Shown here: positions 43,392 through 51,628 of the stretch, piece after piece
Layout: each line of letters begins with the position of its first letter
Position numbering within the stretch: position 1 is the first letter of the stretch
The notes under the pieces: generated by a model
Told to the model about the DNA's origin: nothing
What the model saw: the letters and a program-made list of their open reading frames with translations, nothing else
The model's database searches: none
Made by a program: the position numbers and the translations under genes
Assembly: GCA_902761355.1 (NCBI GenBank)
Contig: CACWJY010000004.1
Location: 1 to 64,000 of the forward strand
Length of the DNA stretch: 64,000 nt
Source: Fibrobacter succinogenes
Lineage (GTDB): Bacteria; Fibrobacterota; Fibrobacteria; Fibrobacterales; Fibrobacteraceae
Direction: 5' to 3'

Positions 43392-44399
43392 ATGAACAAA
43401 AAATTGCTTATTGCTGCAGGCGCTCTCGCCTTTGCTTTGACCGGTTGCGACCAGTTGTGCCAGGGTCCCAAGACCAAGACTTCTCTCGTCACCGATAAAG
43501 ACAAGTACAGCTACGCTCTCGGCGCCCATTTCGGCAACCAGGCCCGTTTCCAGCTGGTGACCCGCGATTCTATCGATTTGGACCTCGATCTCTTTATCCA
43601 GGCTTTCAAGGAACGCTACAACGAAGATTCCGCTCATTTCTTGATGAACGACTCCACCATTTTCGAAACCCTGACCAAGCTCTCTCAGGACCGTCAGGCC
43701 GAAAAGGAGAAAAAGGATAGCCTCGCTGCCGAAGCCAACAAGGCCGCTGGTGAAGCATTCCTCGCCCAGAACAAGACTGCCGAAGGCGTCGTGACCACCG
43801 AATCTGGCCTCCAGTACAAGGTGATTACCGAAGGTACGGGTGCAACTCCTGCCGATGGCGACATCGTCAAGGTTCACTACACCGGTACGCTCCTCGACGG
43901 CACCAAGTTCGACAGCTCTGTCGACCGTGGCGAACCGCTTGAATTCCCGATCGGCGCCGTGATTCCGGGCTGGACCGAAATGCTCAAGCTCATGAAGGTG
44001 GGCGGCAAGGTCACCGCTTGGATTCCGAGCGACCTCGCTTACGGTCCGCGTGGCCGTGGTCCGCAGATTCCGGGCAACAGCCTCCTCGTTTTCGAAATGG
44101 AACTCATCGATACTCACGCTGCCGACGCTCCGGCTGCTGCCGAACCGGCAAAGCCCGAAGCCAAGAAGGCTGAAGTGAAGGCTGCTAAGGCCGAAGCTAA
44201 GCCCGCTGCAAAGCCGGCTGCTGCTCCGAAGGCCGCCGCTGCAAAGCCCGCTGCTGAAGCTAAGCCGGCCGAAGCCGCCAAGCCCGCTGCTGAAGCCAAG
44301 CCGGCCGAAGCCCCGAAGGCCGAAGCTAAGCCTGCTGCCGCTGCTCCGGCTGCTGCCGCACCCGCTGCTGCTCCTGCCGCCCCGGCCGCCGCACAGTAA
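43392..44399 (+). CDS. FKBP-type peptidyl-prolyl isomerase lipoprotein with Ala/Pro/Lys tail
   Basis: A 335-residue lipoprotein (lipobox ALTGC, Cys18). An Mip/FkpA-like N-terminal helical dimer region (about 30-125) is followed by the FKBP domain (VHYTGTLLDGTKFDSS, GWTEMLKLMKVGGK, LAYGPRG). After about residue 242 comes a low-complexity tail of some 90 residues built from Ala, Pro, Lys and Glu, similar in style to histone-H1-like or wall-spanning linkers. GAGGAA lies 6 nt before the ATG. It probably folds proteins in the periplasm; the tail may span or bind the cell wall. Confidence 0.9.
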   Translation: MNKKLLIAAGALAFALTGCDQLCQGPKTKTSLVTDKDKYSYALGAHFGNQARFQLVTRDSIDLDLDLFIQAFKERYNEDSAHFLMNDSTIFETLTKLSQDRQAEKEKKDSLAAEANKAAGEAFLAQNKTAEGVVTTESGLQYKVITEGTGATPADGDIVKVHYTGTLLDGTKFDSSVDRGEPLEFPIGAVIPGWTEMLKLMKVGGKVTAWIPSDLAYGPRGRGPQIPGNSLLVFEMELIDTHAADAPAAAEPAKPEAKKAEVKAAKAEAKPAAKPAAAPKAAAAKPAAEAKPAEAAKPAAEAKPAEAPKAEAKPAAAAPAAAAPAAAPAAPAAAQ

Positions 44400-44423
44400 T
44401 CGGTTAGCCTAAAGCTTTAAAAG

Positions 44424-44453
44424 AGTCTCGCGCCGTTGGCGTGAGACTTTTTT
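44424..44453 (+). terminator. Rho-independent terminator after the FKBP gene
   Basis: An 11-bp stem agtctcgcgcc/ggcgtgagact with a 3-nt loop followed by six T. Confidence 0.9.
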
Positions 44454-44480
44454 ATATTTGCTCCATTCTTTGAGGTTTTC

Positions 44481-45794
44481 GTGAAACATCTTTTATTTAT
44501 TGCATTTTCTGCGTTTTTGGCATTTTCTCTACTCGGTTGCAATGAACAAGAAAAAATCCAAAATCTTAAAAACGAGGGAGAAAATCTCCGCGCACAAATA
44601 GATTCTCTCACAAATGCAATAGAACAGATGCAAATGCTGCCCGGCAACTGGGCGGTACAAAACGACACGGTACGCGCCGGCGACGGTCTTTTTCAGGTTC
44701 TCGTCCGCATGCAAATCAATGAACGCGAACGAGGCAAAATCGTGCTCGCCTTGCAAGACAGTGTAGAACTTTCCAAGCTCCGTGTAGGCCAGGTATTTTA
44801 CGCCGCCCTCGATTCTGCAGGCAGTGTCCAAAAGTTCCGCTACGCCCCCAATCCCGCCACAGTCCACATGCTTACCCGTACCGATTCCGGTTACGTCTAC
44901 AGCCTCATTCAAAAGCCGGTAACGCGGCGCCAGTCCATTTTCGAAGGCGCCCTCACCGAAGGCAGTACCCTCAACGGTACCCTTTTCAGAGTCGGCATTC
45001 CCGGCCGCATGGTAGGTGTCGTCAGTGGTGTACTCCAATGCAAGGTGGCATTCCCCTTGGCCCGCGCCGGCGACAAGTTCCGCATTTTACTCGAAGAAAC
45101 TTTCTACCAAGATTCCATCTGGATTGACGGCCGCGTAGTCTACGCCGAATTCGACGGTCGTATTGTGGGTCACCACGAAGCCTTCCGTTACGAAGATCCG
45201 GATCCGAAAAGTTCCTTTAATGCCCACTATACCGAAAAAGGCGAAGCCCTGGTTTTTGACGGGCTCCGTTACCCGCTAGACCGTCTGCACGTTACAAGTC
45301 CCTTCGGTTCCCGCATTCACCCGATTACGGGTCAACGCAAGACCCACTACGGCATTGACTACGGTAGCCCCACAGGCACGCCCGTTTACGCAGTTGCCGA
45401 GGGCATCGTGACGGTTTCTGGATTTGACCCGTTTAGCGGCAACAAGATTGCCATCCGCCACAGGGACCGCTCCGAAAGCTGGTACATGCACCTGTCCGCC
45501 CGCGGAGTGGGCGTAGGCGCCAAGGTTTCGGCACGCCAGTGCATTGGCCGCGTGGGCTCTACGGGCCGTAGTACCGGCCCGCACCTGCATCTCGGTTTCA
45601 AGAACGAAAAGGGCGCCTGGATCAATCCGGCATCCAAGACCATGATTGCCGCCCCCAAGCTCGAAGGCGAACGCCTCGCCCGCCTCAAAAAAGAAGTGGC
45701 TGAAATCCGCACACAAATAGAGGCGACTCTCGCCGCCCCTGCCGTAAAGGCAAACGACACCACCGACGTGATGGTGCGTATGCGCAATCTGTAA
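44481..45794 (+). CDS. M23-family peptidoglycan endopeptidase lipoprotein
   Basis: A 437-residue lipoprotein (lipobox SLLGC). A coiled-coil segment (IQNLKNEGENLRAQIDSLTN) is followed by a linker domain and the LytM/M23 metallopeptidase: THYGIDYGSPTGTPVYA and GPHLHLGF carry the zinc ligands. GTG start at 44481 with GAGG about 6 nt upstream. It should cleave peptide cross-links in the wall. A second helical segment closes the protein. It is convergent with the S41 gene, with only 1 bp between the stop codons. Confidence 0.9.
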   Translation: MKHLLFIAFSAFLAFSLLGCNEQEKIQNLKNEGENLRAQIDSLTNAIEQMQMLPGNWAVQNDTVRAGDGLFQVLVRMQINERERGKIVLALQDSVELSKLRVGQVFYAALDSAGSVQKFRYAPNPATVHMLTRTDSGYVYSLIQKPVTRRQSIFEGALTEGSTLNGTLFRVGIPGRMVGVVSGVLQCKVAFPLARAGDKFRILLEETFYQDSIWIDGRVVYAEFDGRIVGHHEAFRYEDPDPKSSFNAHYTEKGEALVFDGLRYPLDRLHVTSPFGSRIHPITGQRKTHYGIDYGSPTGTPVYAVAEGIVTVSGFDPFSGNKIAIRHRDRSESWYMHLSARGVGVGAKVSARQCIGRVGSTGRSTGPHLHLGFKNEKGAWINPASKTMIAAPKLEGERLARLKKEVAEIRTQIEATLAAPAVKANDTTDVMVRMRNL

Positions 45795-45795
45795 C

Positions 45796-47220
45796 CTATC
45801 GACTCATCAACTTATATGCAATCTTGAGGTCCCTTGCCGTCGGGATCCCTTTCGGTTCGTTGGAATAATGAGTCTTGGAGAAATGCCCCAACTTTCGCGT
45901 GCCATAGCCCGCCGTACGGTACACAGGTGCGCCCTTGGCTAGTTCAACGGCCTTGGCCATCTGTTCGGCCGTGTCGTCAATTTCATAATCAGGGACAAAG
46001 CCCACATCGTGGTAACTCCCCCAATACTTGTCAAAGAGCTGCATCGACGTTATCAGGGCAAGGCCTCCCGCCACATTTTTCGTTATCCAGATACCTTGAG
46101 CAATTCCCTTTCCGTAAGACACCTGCCCCACAATGGGGAATCCCTTGTCCTTGTCCGAAGAAACTCCAGCCAAAAACATTTCAGAGCAACTAGCAGATCC
46201 CGTATCTGCAAGCATTACAAAATAACGGCCCGAGGCAAGCCCATCTTCTATAGCGGTATAGGCAATAGTATCCATCGCCTGAAAATAGTGCCAGCCATCA
46301 ATCTGCTTGACAGAATCTGGAATCGTTTCAACTTGCAAAATTATGGTATCGCCCTTGGCAAGCAATTCCGAAGCCATGTTAATACACTGTTTCGTATCGC
46401 CCCCAGGGTTTCCACGCAAGTCAATGATGGTCGCCGGAGCATTTTCGGTCTTTTTCAGTGCAGCTACAAATTCACCGTAGGTTCCGCTATCACTTACCGA
46501 CTGCGACACGAACTCTTTCACCTGAATCACCGGCACCGAATCCTGATAGTACAACCTGACCGAAGGTGTCAAATACGCACCCATGGCAATTACAATATCG
46601 AGCGTATCTGTTCCACGGGCAACAACAAGGTTTACGAGATCCCCCTCATCACCCCCCGAGCACATTTTTTCAAAGTTTGTCACAGAAGAAATCGGATCTC
46701 CGTCTACCGACACCACGATATCCTTCTCTTTCAAACCAGCCTTTTCAGCCGGAGAATTTAAATACACCTGAGATACCACCAAATAATGCGACGCGCTATC
46801 GTATACAACTTCAACTTCGGCACCTATACCAATAACGCTATCCGTCTTCTCGAGAAGTTCCCAGACCTTTTGAGCCACATAGGGGTCAAAATACCGGGTA
46901 AACGGATCTCTCATCTGGTTATACATGTAACACACGTCATAAAATTCCGAAGTGCAACGACCATCCTTGACATAATTAACCTCTTCGGTACCTTTGCCTA
47001 AATAGTCCTTGTAGCTTTCGCCAATTTCATCACGCGAATGTCCATAGACATAAAATACATCGAGCAAGATATAATTGTATTCCAGCTCCGCCTCATAAAT
47101 GTTCGCATAAGTTGGCTTCAGCTTATCGGGAATTTCCCATTCGTCATCACTTTGAGTGTAAGAACACGCCCCCAAAAAAACAAGGGCCAAGGCAGCCATC
47201 CATTTTTTCATCAATGTCAT
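45796..47220 (-). CDS. S41-family (C-terminal processing) peptidase lipoprotein, copy 1
   Basis: A 474-residue lipoprotein (lipobox FLGAC). The helical N-terminal part has MRDPFTRYFDP, then a PDZ domain (VVSQVYLNSPAEKAGLKEKD) and the catalytic S41 domain: DLRGNPGGD, the Ser region GSASCSEMF and the Lys region SYGKG. The ATG at 47220 has AAGGA 7 nt upstream; an ATG at 47211 would also work. A tandem paralogue lies immediately upstream (30 bp), so the two are probably cotranscribed. Substrate unknown. Confidence 0.9.
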   Translation of the reverse strand: MTLMKKWMAALALVFLGACSYTQSDDEWEIPDKLKPTYANIYEAELEYNYILLDVFYVYGHSRDEIGESYKDYLGKGTEEVNYVKDGRCTSEFYDVCYMYNQMRDPFTRYFDPYVAQKVWELLEKTDSVIGIGAEVEVVYDSASHYLVVSQVYLNSPAEKAGLKEKDIVVSVDGDPISSVTNFEKMCSGGDEGDLVNLVVARGTDTLDIVIAMGAYLTPSVRLYYQDSVPVIQVKEFVSQSVSDSGTYGEFVAALKKTENAPATIIDLRGNPGGDTKQCINMASELLAKGDTIILQVETIPDSVKQIDGWHYFQAMDTIAYTAIEDGLASGRYFVMLADTGSASCSEMFLAGVSSDKDKGFPIVGQVSYGKGIAQGIWITKNVAGGLALITSMQLFDKYWGSYHDVGFVPDYEIDDTAEQMAKAVELAKGAPVYRTAGYGTRKLGHFSKTHYSNEPKGIPTARDLKIAYKLMSR

Positions 47221-47250
47221 CCTCTTATCCTTAATTCTAACAATTCAAAT

Positions 47251-48507
47251 TTAGTTATCGTCACCTCTCATAAAGGCCCCACCTATATCATTTGTTCTAC
47301 GTAAAACAGCATGTTCTTCTGCAAACAAAGTATCACGGGCCTTTTCGAGCGTCAATTTTCCAAAATACTTATAAACGGCCTCTACCCCACACTGGAGCGA
47401 AACATCGTCGCAAGGGTAATCCGGAACAATCCCTTTCTTATGGTAAGAATTGCCCTGGGGAGTCAAGAATTCCAGATTCGTAATAATCGCAAGCCCGCCG
47501 TTCGTAGTATTCCAGGTACTCTGTCCAATTCCCTTTCCGTAAGTCGTCTGGCCGGCAACAGGGATTCCGGCCCCTTCGTGCAATGCCGCGACAAATATTT
47601 CAGCACAGCTCGCGCTATTCTTGTTTACAAGCATCACGAACTTTCCGTTTTCTCCGGAATGCCCTGGAGTAGCCATTTCAGAAAAACGGTTGTAGGTCGG
47701 TTCACCGTCTCCCGAAAAGAACCTCCACGCCCGAGTCGAAATCACGCCATTTTTTATAAACAGGTCCGCCATGGCAACGCAATGGCTTACATGACCACCG
47801 GGGTTATTGCGCAGGTCAATAATCCTCGGTTCAGTCACATTCCGGGTAGAATCCAAATAAGCCTTCAATTCTCCCAGCGTTCCGTTCACCTTATCGGCCG
47901 TCATCAGCTTAAAACCCGTAATCGTAATCACCGGAATATTTTTGGACGTATCCACAAAAACGGTCGGGGCGTACACATCTTCTTTTACCATTTCGTACAA
48001 CGCCGTATCACCCATATAGGCAATCTGCATCGAAATGTCCTTGCTATAGGTCAACACGGAATCATAAACTTCGTAGTTAGTAATTTCTACCCCGTTCACA
48101 TTCAAGATGTTTCCATGGCGAGGCACCCCGGCACGCCCTGCAGGGCCATCCGCATACACGCGGTAAATGACAAGCGGGTGTTCGGCGCCCGTTATCTGAA
48201 AATATTCCAGACCCACATCACCCGGCACAACACTGGTATTGATATGAGTTATGGTCGCCTCGCTCTTGGAGGGGAGCACATAACGGGTAAACGGGTCCGA
48301 CAGTTTGTCATAAAGTTCACTGACGGAATCCCCGTTTTCGTCCAGCAGCGGCAGTTCGTCTTCGAACAGGTACGTGCGCTGCAATAGCCAATAATTATAG
48401 CTGTATTCCGTAGGTTCGGGAGTGCTATCTACAGGTTCAAAAAAATCGCTACAGGCTGTTAGAACCAATAGCGCAGGAATGCAGAAAAGGAGAGAGTGAA
48501 ATTTCAT
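47251..48507 (-). CDS. S41-family (C-terminal processing) peptidase lipoprotein, copy 2
   Basis: A 418-residue paralogue of the next gene. Lipobox VLTAC. LSDPFTRYVLP, a PDZ-like stretch (YRVYADGPAGRAGVPRHG) and the S41 catalytic part DLRNNPGGH, NSASCAEIF and TYGKG. Both copies have an extra Cys beside the catalytic Ser. No clear ribosome site before the ATG. First gene of the pair. Confidence 0.88.
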   Translation of the reverse strand: MKFHSLLFCIPALLVLTACSDFFEPVDSTPEPTEYSYNYWLLQRTYLFEDELPLLDENGDSVSELYDKLSDPFTRYVLPSKSEATITHINTSVVPGDVGLEYFQITGAEHPLVIYRVYADGPAGRAGVPRHGNILNVNGVEITNYEVYDSVLTYSKDISMQIAYMGDTALYEMVKEDVYAPTVFVDTSKNIPVITITGFKLMTADKVNGTLGELKAYLDSTRNVTEPRIIDLRNNPGGHVSHCVAMADLFIKNGVISTRAWRFFSGDGEPTYNRFSEMATPGHSGENGKFVMLVNKNSASCAEIFVAALHEGAGIPVAGQTTYGKGIGQSTWNTTNGGLAIITNLEFLTPQGNSYHKKGIVPDYPCDDVSLQCGVEAVYKYFGKLTLEKARDTLFAEEHAVLRRTNDIGGAFMRGDDN

Positions 48508-48576
48508 AATACTGCCACACGGATTCGATTTTGCTAACGCAAAATCTGTTATGTTATCTTCTCTCTCGTCTAAAAA

Positions 48577-49329
48577 TTACTGATCGATGTTCAGTCCCTT
48601 CTTGTCCAGAAGCACGCGGGGAATGCCACCTTCCATCGGATTTTCCACCACAGAAATGGTTTCGAGGCTATCACATTCGGCAAGGCTTTCGGGGAGCGTC
48701 GCGAGCTGGTTTGCATCAAGCACCAGTTCCTTGAGCTTTTTGAGGTTCCCGAATTCAGAGGGGATTGCACCCAGGTTGTTGCCGGACACCATCAGGACTT
48801 CGAGGGATTCCAGGTGCGACAGGGCAGCAGGGATGCTGGTAAGGTCGTTGTTATCCAGATACAGCTTGCGGAGCTTTTTCAGCTTGCCGAGGGTCGCGGG
48901 GACTTCAGAAAGCATGTTGTCGTGGAGACTGAGCTTAGTCACGTTCACCCACTTGCCCACTTCGAGGGTCAGGTCCAGCAGCTGGTTCTTGGCGATGTTC
49001 ACCGTCTGGAGCTTCTTGAGGTTGCCCACGGAATCCGGAAGTTCCGAGAGGCTGTTGTAACCCAGGTACAGGTGCTCAAGATTTGTAAGTTCACCGATAG
49101 TTTCGGGGAGCTCCATCAGGTCGTTCTCGCTTACGGAGAGCTTTTTAAGCTTCTTGAGTTTGCCAATATCGTCAGGGAGTTCCACGAGCATGTTGCGGTC
49201 AAGCACCAACTCTTCAAGGTCTTCCAATTCGAAAAGTTCCTGAGGAAGGATCCTCAGCTCTTTCTGGGACAGGTCTAATGAGGTGGCCTTTTCGGCCTTG
49301 GCTTTAGCAATAATATCTAACAAATTCAT
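48577..49329 (-). CDS. Leucine-rich repeat protein
   Basis: A 250-residue protein without signal peptide, made of about nine 23-residue leucine-rich repeats of the bacterial type (for example LEELVLDRNMLVELPDDIGK, LKKLSVSENDLMELPETIG). Such proteins bind other proteins; no enzyme domain is present. The ATG at 49329 has AGGAG 8 nt upstream and is preferred to an in-frame start at 49356. Partner unknown. Confidence 0.85.
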   Translation of the reverse strand: MNLLDIIAKAKAEKATSLDLSQKELRILPQELFELEDLEELVLDRNMLVELPDDIGKLKKLKKLSVSENDLMELPETIGELTNLEHLYLGYNSLSELPDSVGNLKKLQTVNIAKNQLLDLTLEVGKWVNVTKLSLHDNMLSEVPATLGKLKKLRKLYLDNNDLTSIPAALSHLESLEVLMVSGNNLGAIPSEFGNLKKLKELVLDANQLATLPESLAECDSLETISVVENPMEGGIPRVLLDKKGLNIDQ

Positions 49330-49592
49330 GGGAACATCTCCTATGGTATCAATCATAGCATTTTTGTCCTAAAAAGATTAAACAAACCCCAAAAAAAGTA
49401 AAAAAGTATCAAAATTACACAAATGTTCACTACAATTTGGACTATTTTTGAAAAAAATTGAAAAAAGTTGGCATTTTTTTTGCTCAAAAGGGGGTTTTGA
49501 AGCTATTTTTAGGTAACAAATGCGATAGTATATAATAAGGTGCCTCATTTGCACCCGCCTTTTGCTATTGTAAAAACAAAACTGAGGAAAAA

Positions 49593-51485
49593 ATGGAATT
49601 AACCAAATCGCAGGAACGCCGTCTAGCATTTGTGGCTAGCCTTTTGAGTCTCAATCCAAACGACCCTACCGACCGAATTAAGGCACTCCGGCACCTAAAC
49701 CTAGATGAAAACGGTTGCTTCCATGGTTTCCAATATTCCCAAGGCTTCATGGAATTCTTCATCTTCCTCGACGAAGATACCCCGCTCGAAAAGGTGGTGG
49801 CTCACCTGAATTCCGACCTCAAGCAGCTCCAGATTGCCGTTTTCCGCACCAGCGATCCTCCTAACCCGTTCTTCATGTCGCTCCGCGAAGAAGCCGACCC
49901 CTGGGCTGTCAACAAGATTAGCGACGATGACGAAGAGGAAGATTCCGATTCTCCGGCAAGCCGCCCCTACATGGAAACGCTCGAAATCACCGTGCTCCGC
50001 ACCCGTGCAAGCCGCGACATCACCGACTCCGAACTGGAACGCACCCTTAAAGACATGCGCCGCAAGCTCATGCTCTGGAAGAACGAAGTCAAGGCCAAGC
50101 TCGAAATCATCGCTGAACACGACGATTTGACCCGCGACTTCCGCAGCGCCGACGACAAGCTCGAAATCGTGATGGATTCCGACCCGCTGCACCTCACTTC
50201 GGACCACGGCGAACTTTTCCTCGGTTTCTGCCCCATCCGTACGATTTTTGATTACCACGTGAACCTCGGTAAGCGCCTCAAGACCAAGCACAACATGGCT
50301 ATCGTCTCGAGCAACATCCGTACTTACCTCGGCAACCTCACCCACACCAACGCAGCTCTTATCGACGCCTTCCAGACCATGGAAAGGAACGACGACCAGA
50401 ACGTGAACGTCGACGACTTCCCGTTCCTGCACAACGGTATGACCCTGACGGGCGATGACCTTCGCCTCAAGGAACGTGACGGCAAGAAGGTTCTCTATAT
50501 CGAACGTCCCAAGATTATTAACGGTGCCCAGTCCCTGTTCACCTACGAACAGTACGCCAAGAAGAGCAAGAAGCCGGTGAACCCGCAGGTGCTCGTGAAG
50601 GTCGTGGTGCCGTACCCTGGTGCCGACAACTTCCTGAACCAGGTGACCATGGCCAACAACCGCCAGAACCCGGTATTCAGCTACCATCTGCGTGCCGCTG
50701 ATGACCTGCAATTCTTTATTTGGCAGCGTTACCAGGAAGAAGGCTTTACCTACGTTTACAAGGATGGCGTACGCCTCAAGGCCCGTACCCGTAAGCTCGA
50801 AGTGCGTATGCGCCCCGAACTTGCCAAGACCCTCTTCATGATGGATGGCAAGCTCAGCGAATGCCGCTCCAGCGACTGCATTTTCGACAAGGAAACCCTG
50901 TACCAGCGTTGCTTCGGCGCGTTTGTGCGCGTTGCCCCCGAAAAGGAAAAGGATTTCGTCCGCAAGACCATCGCTTTCACCAAGGCATGGCAGCTGCTTA
51001 GCCGTCTGCCAATCAAGATCCGCCGCGTTACCCCGGGTAAGGGCGTGTCTATCGAAGCCAACGACGATAACCCGCTGACTCGCATCACCTGGAACGGCCG
51101 CCTCGAAGACAAGTTTATCTTCCGTAGCGCCGTCAAAGACCTGGTGGTGGCTCTCGCCCTTAAGCACTGGCTCATTTACGGCGACCCGATTCAGGACTTT
51201 GAATGGCTCGTCGAAAACGAACTCAACTTCAACGATTCTATCCTCAAGTACGCCTCCAAGATTTACACCGACGACCTGAAGGGAATCCTGATTTCTGAAT
51301 TCAAGGACAATCCGTCTTACTACGACACCATCACCACTATCGACAAGGACAGTGGCGAATCCGTAGAACGTCGCCTGTGGAAGGGCTTCAGCAACACCGC
51401 TACTTACGACAAGATGATGGATCTTCTGTGCAAGAAGAACCCCACTTGGGAAAAGTGCCGCGGCGGAATCGAAGCCTTCATTTAA
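49593..51485 (+). CDS. AIPR-family protein, putative abortive-infection phage resistance
   Basis: A 630-residue cytoplasmic protein. The region from about 225 to 370 matches the AIPR family: SSNIRTYLGNLTHTNAALID, FPFLHNGMTLTGDD, PKIINGAQSLFTYEQYA, VTMANNRQNPV. The family was named after an abortive-infection phage-resistance protein, but few members have a proven mechanism. An acidic stretch (DDDEEEDSDS) lies near residue 115. Codon use is like that of well-expressed host genes, which speaks against recent transfer. GAGG lies 5 nt before the ATG and a strong terminator follows, so it is a single-gene unit. Confidence 0.75.
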   Translation: MELTKSQERRLAFVASLLSLNPNDPTDRIKALRHLNLDENGCFHGFQYSQGFMEFFIFLDEDTPLEKVVAHLNSDLKQLQIAVFRTSDPPNPFFMSLREEADPWAVNKISDDDEEEDSDSPASRPYMETLEITVLRTRASRDITDSELERTLKDMRRKLMLWKNEVKAKLEIIAEHDDLTRDFRSADDKLEIVMDSDPLHLTSDHGELFLGFCPIRTIFDYHVNLGKRLKTKHNMAIVSSNIRTYLGNLTHTNAALIDAFQTMERNDDQNVNVDDFPFLHNGMTLTGDDLRLKERDGKKVLYIERPKIINGAQSLFTYEQYAKKSKKPVNPQVLVKVVVPYPGADNFLNQVTMANNRQNPVFSYHLRAADDLQFFIWQRYQEEGFTYVYKDGVRLKARTRKLEVRMRPELAKTLFMMDGKLSECRSSDCIFDKETLYQRCFGAFVRVAPEKEKDFVRKTIAFTKAWQLLSRLPIKIRRVTPGKGVSIEANDDNPLTRITWNGRLEDKFIFRSAVKDLVVALALKHWLIYGDPIQDFEWLVENELNFNDSILKYASKIYTDDLKGILISEFKDNPSYYDTITTIDKDSGESVERRLWKGFSNTATYDKMMDLLCKKNPTWEKCRGGIEAFI

Positions 51486-51519
51486 TAGTTCGTATTATAT
51501 AGACTCTTTTTATCAATTT

Positions 51520-51547
51520 ATCCCCGATAAAATCGGGGATTTTTTTA
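51520..51547 (+). terminator. Rho-independent terminator after the AIPR gene
   Basis: A 9-bp stem atccccgat/atcggggat with a 3-nt loop followed by seven T. Confidence 0.92.
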
Positions 51548-51628
51548 TGACCTCTCAAAAAATTACGACAGACGCCCACTTTTTGTATATATTTATAGAT
51601 GTTAAGAATAAATTAGGAGGATAAACAG

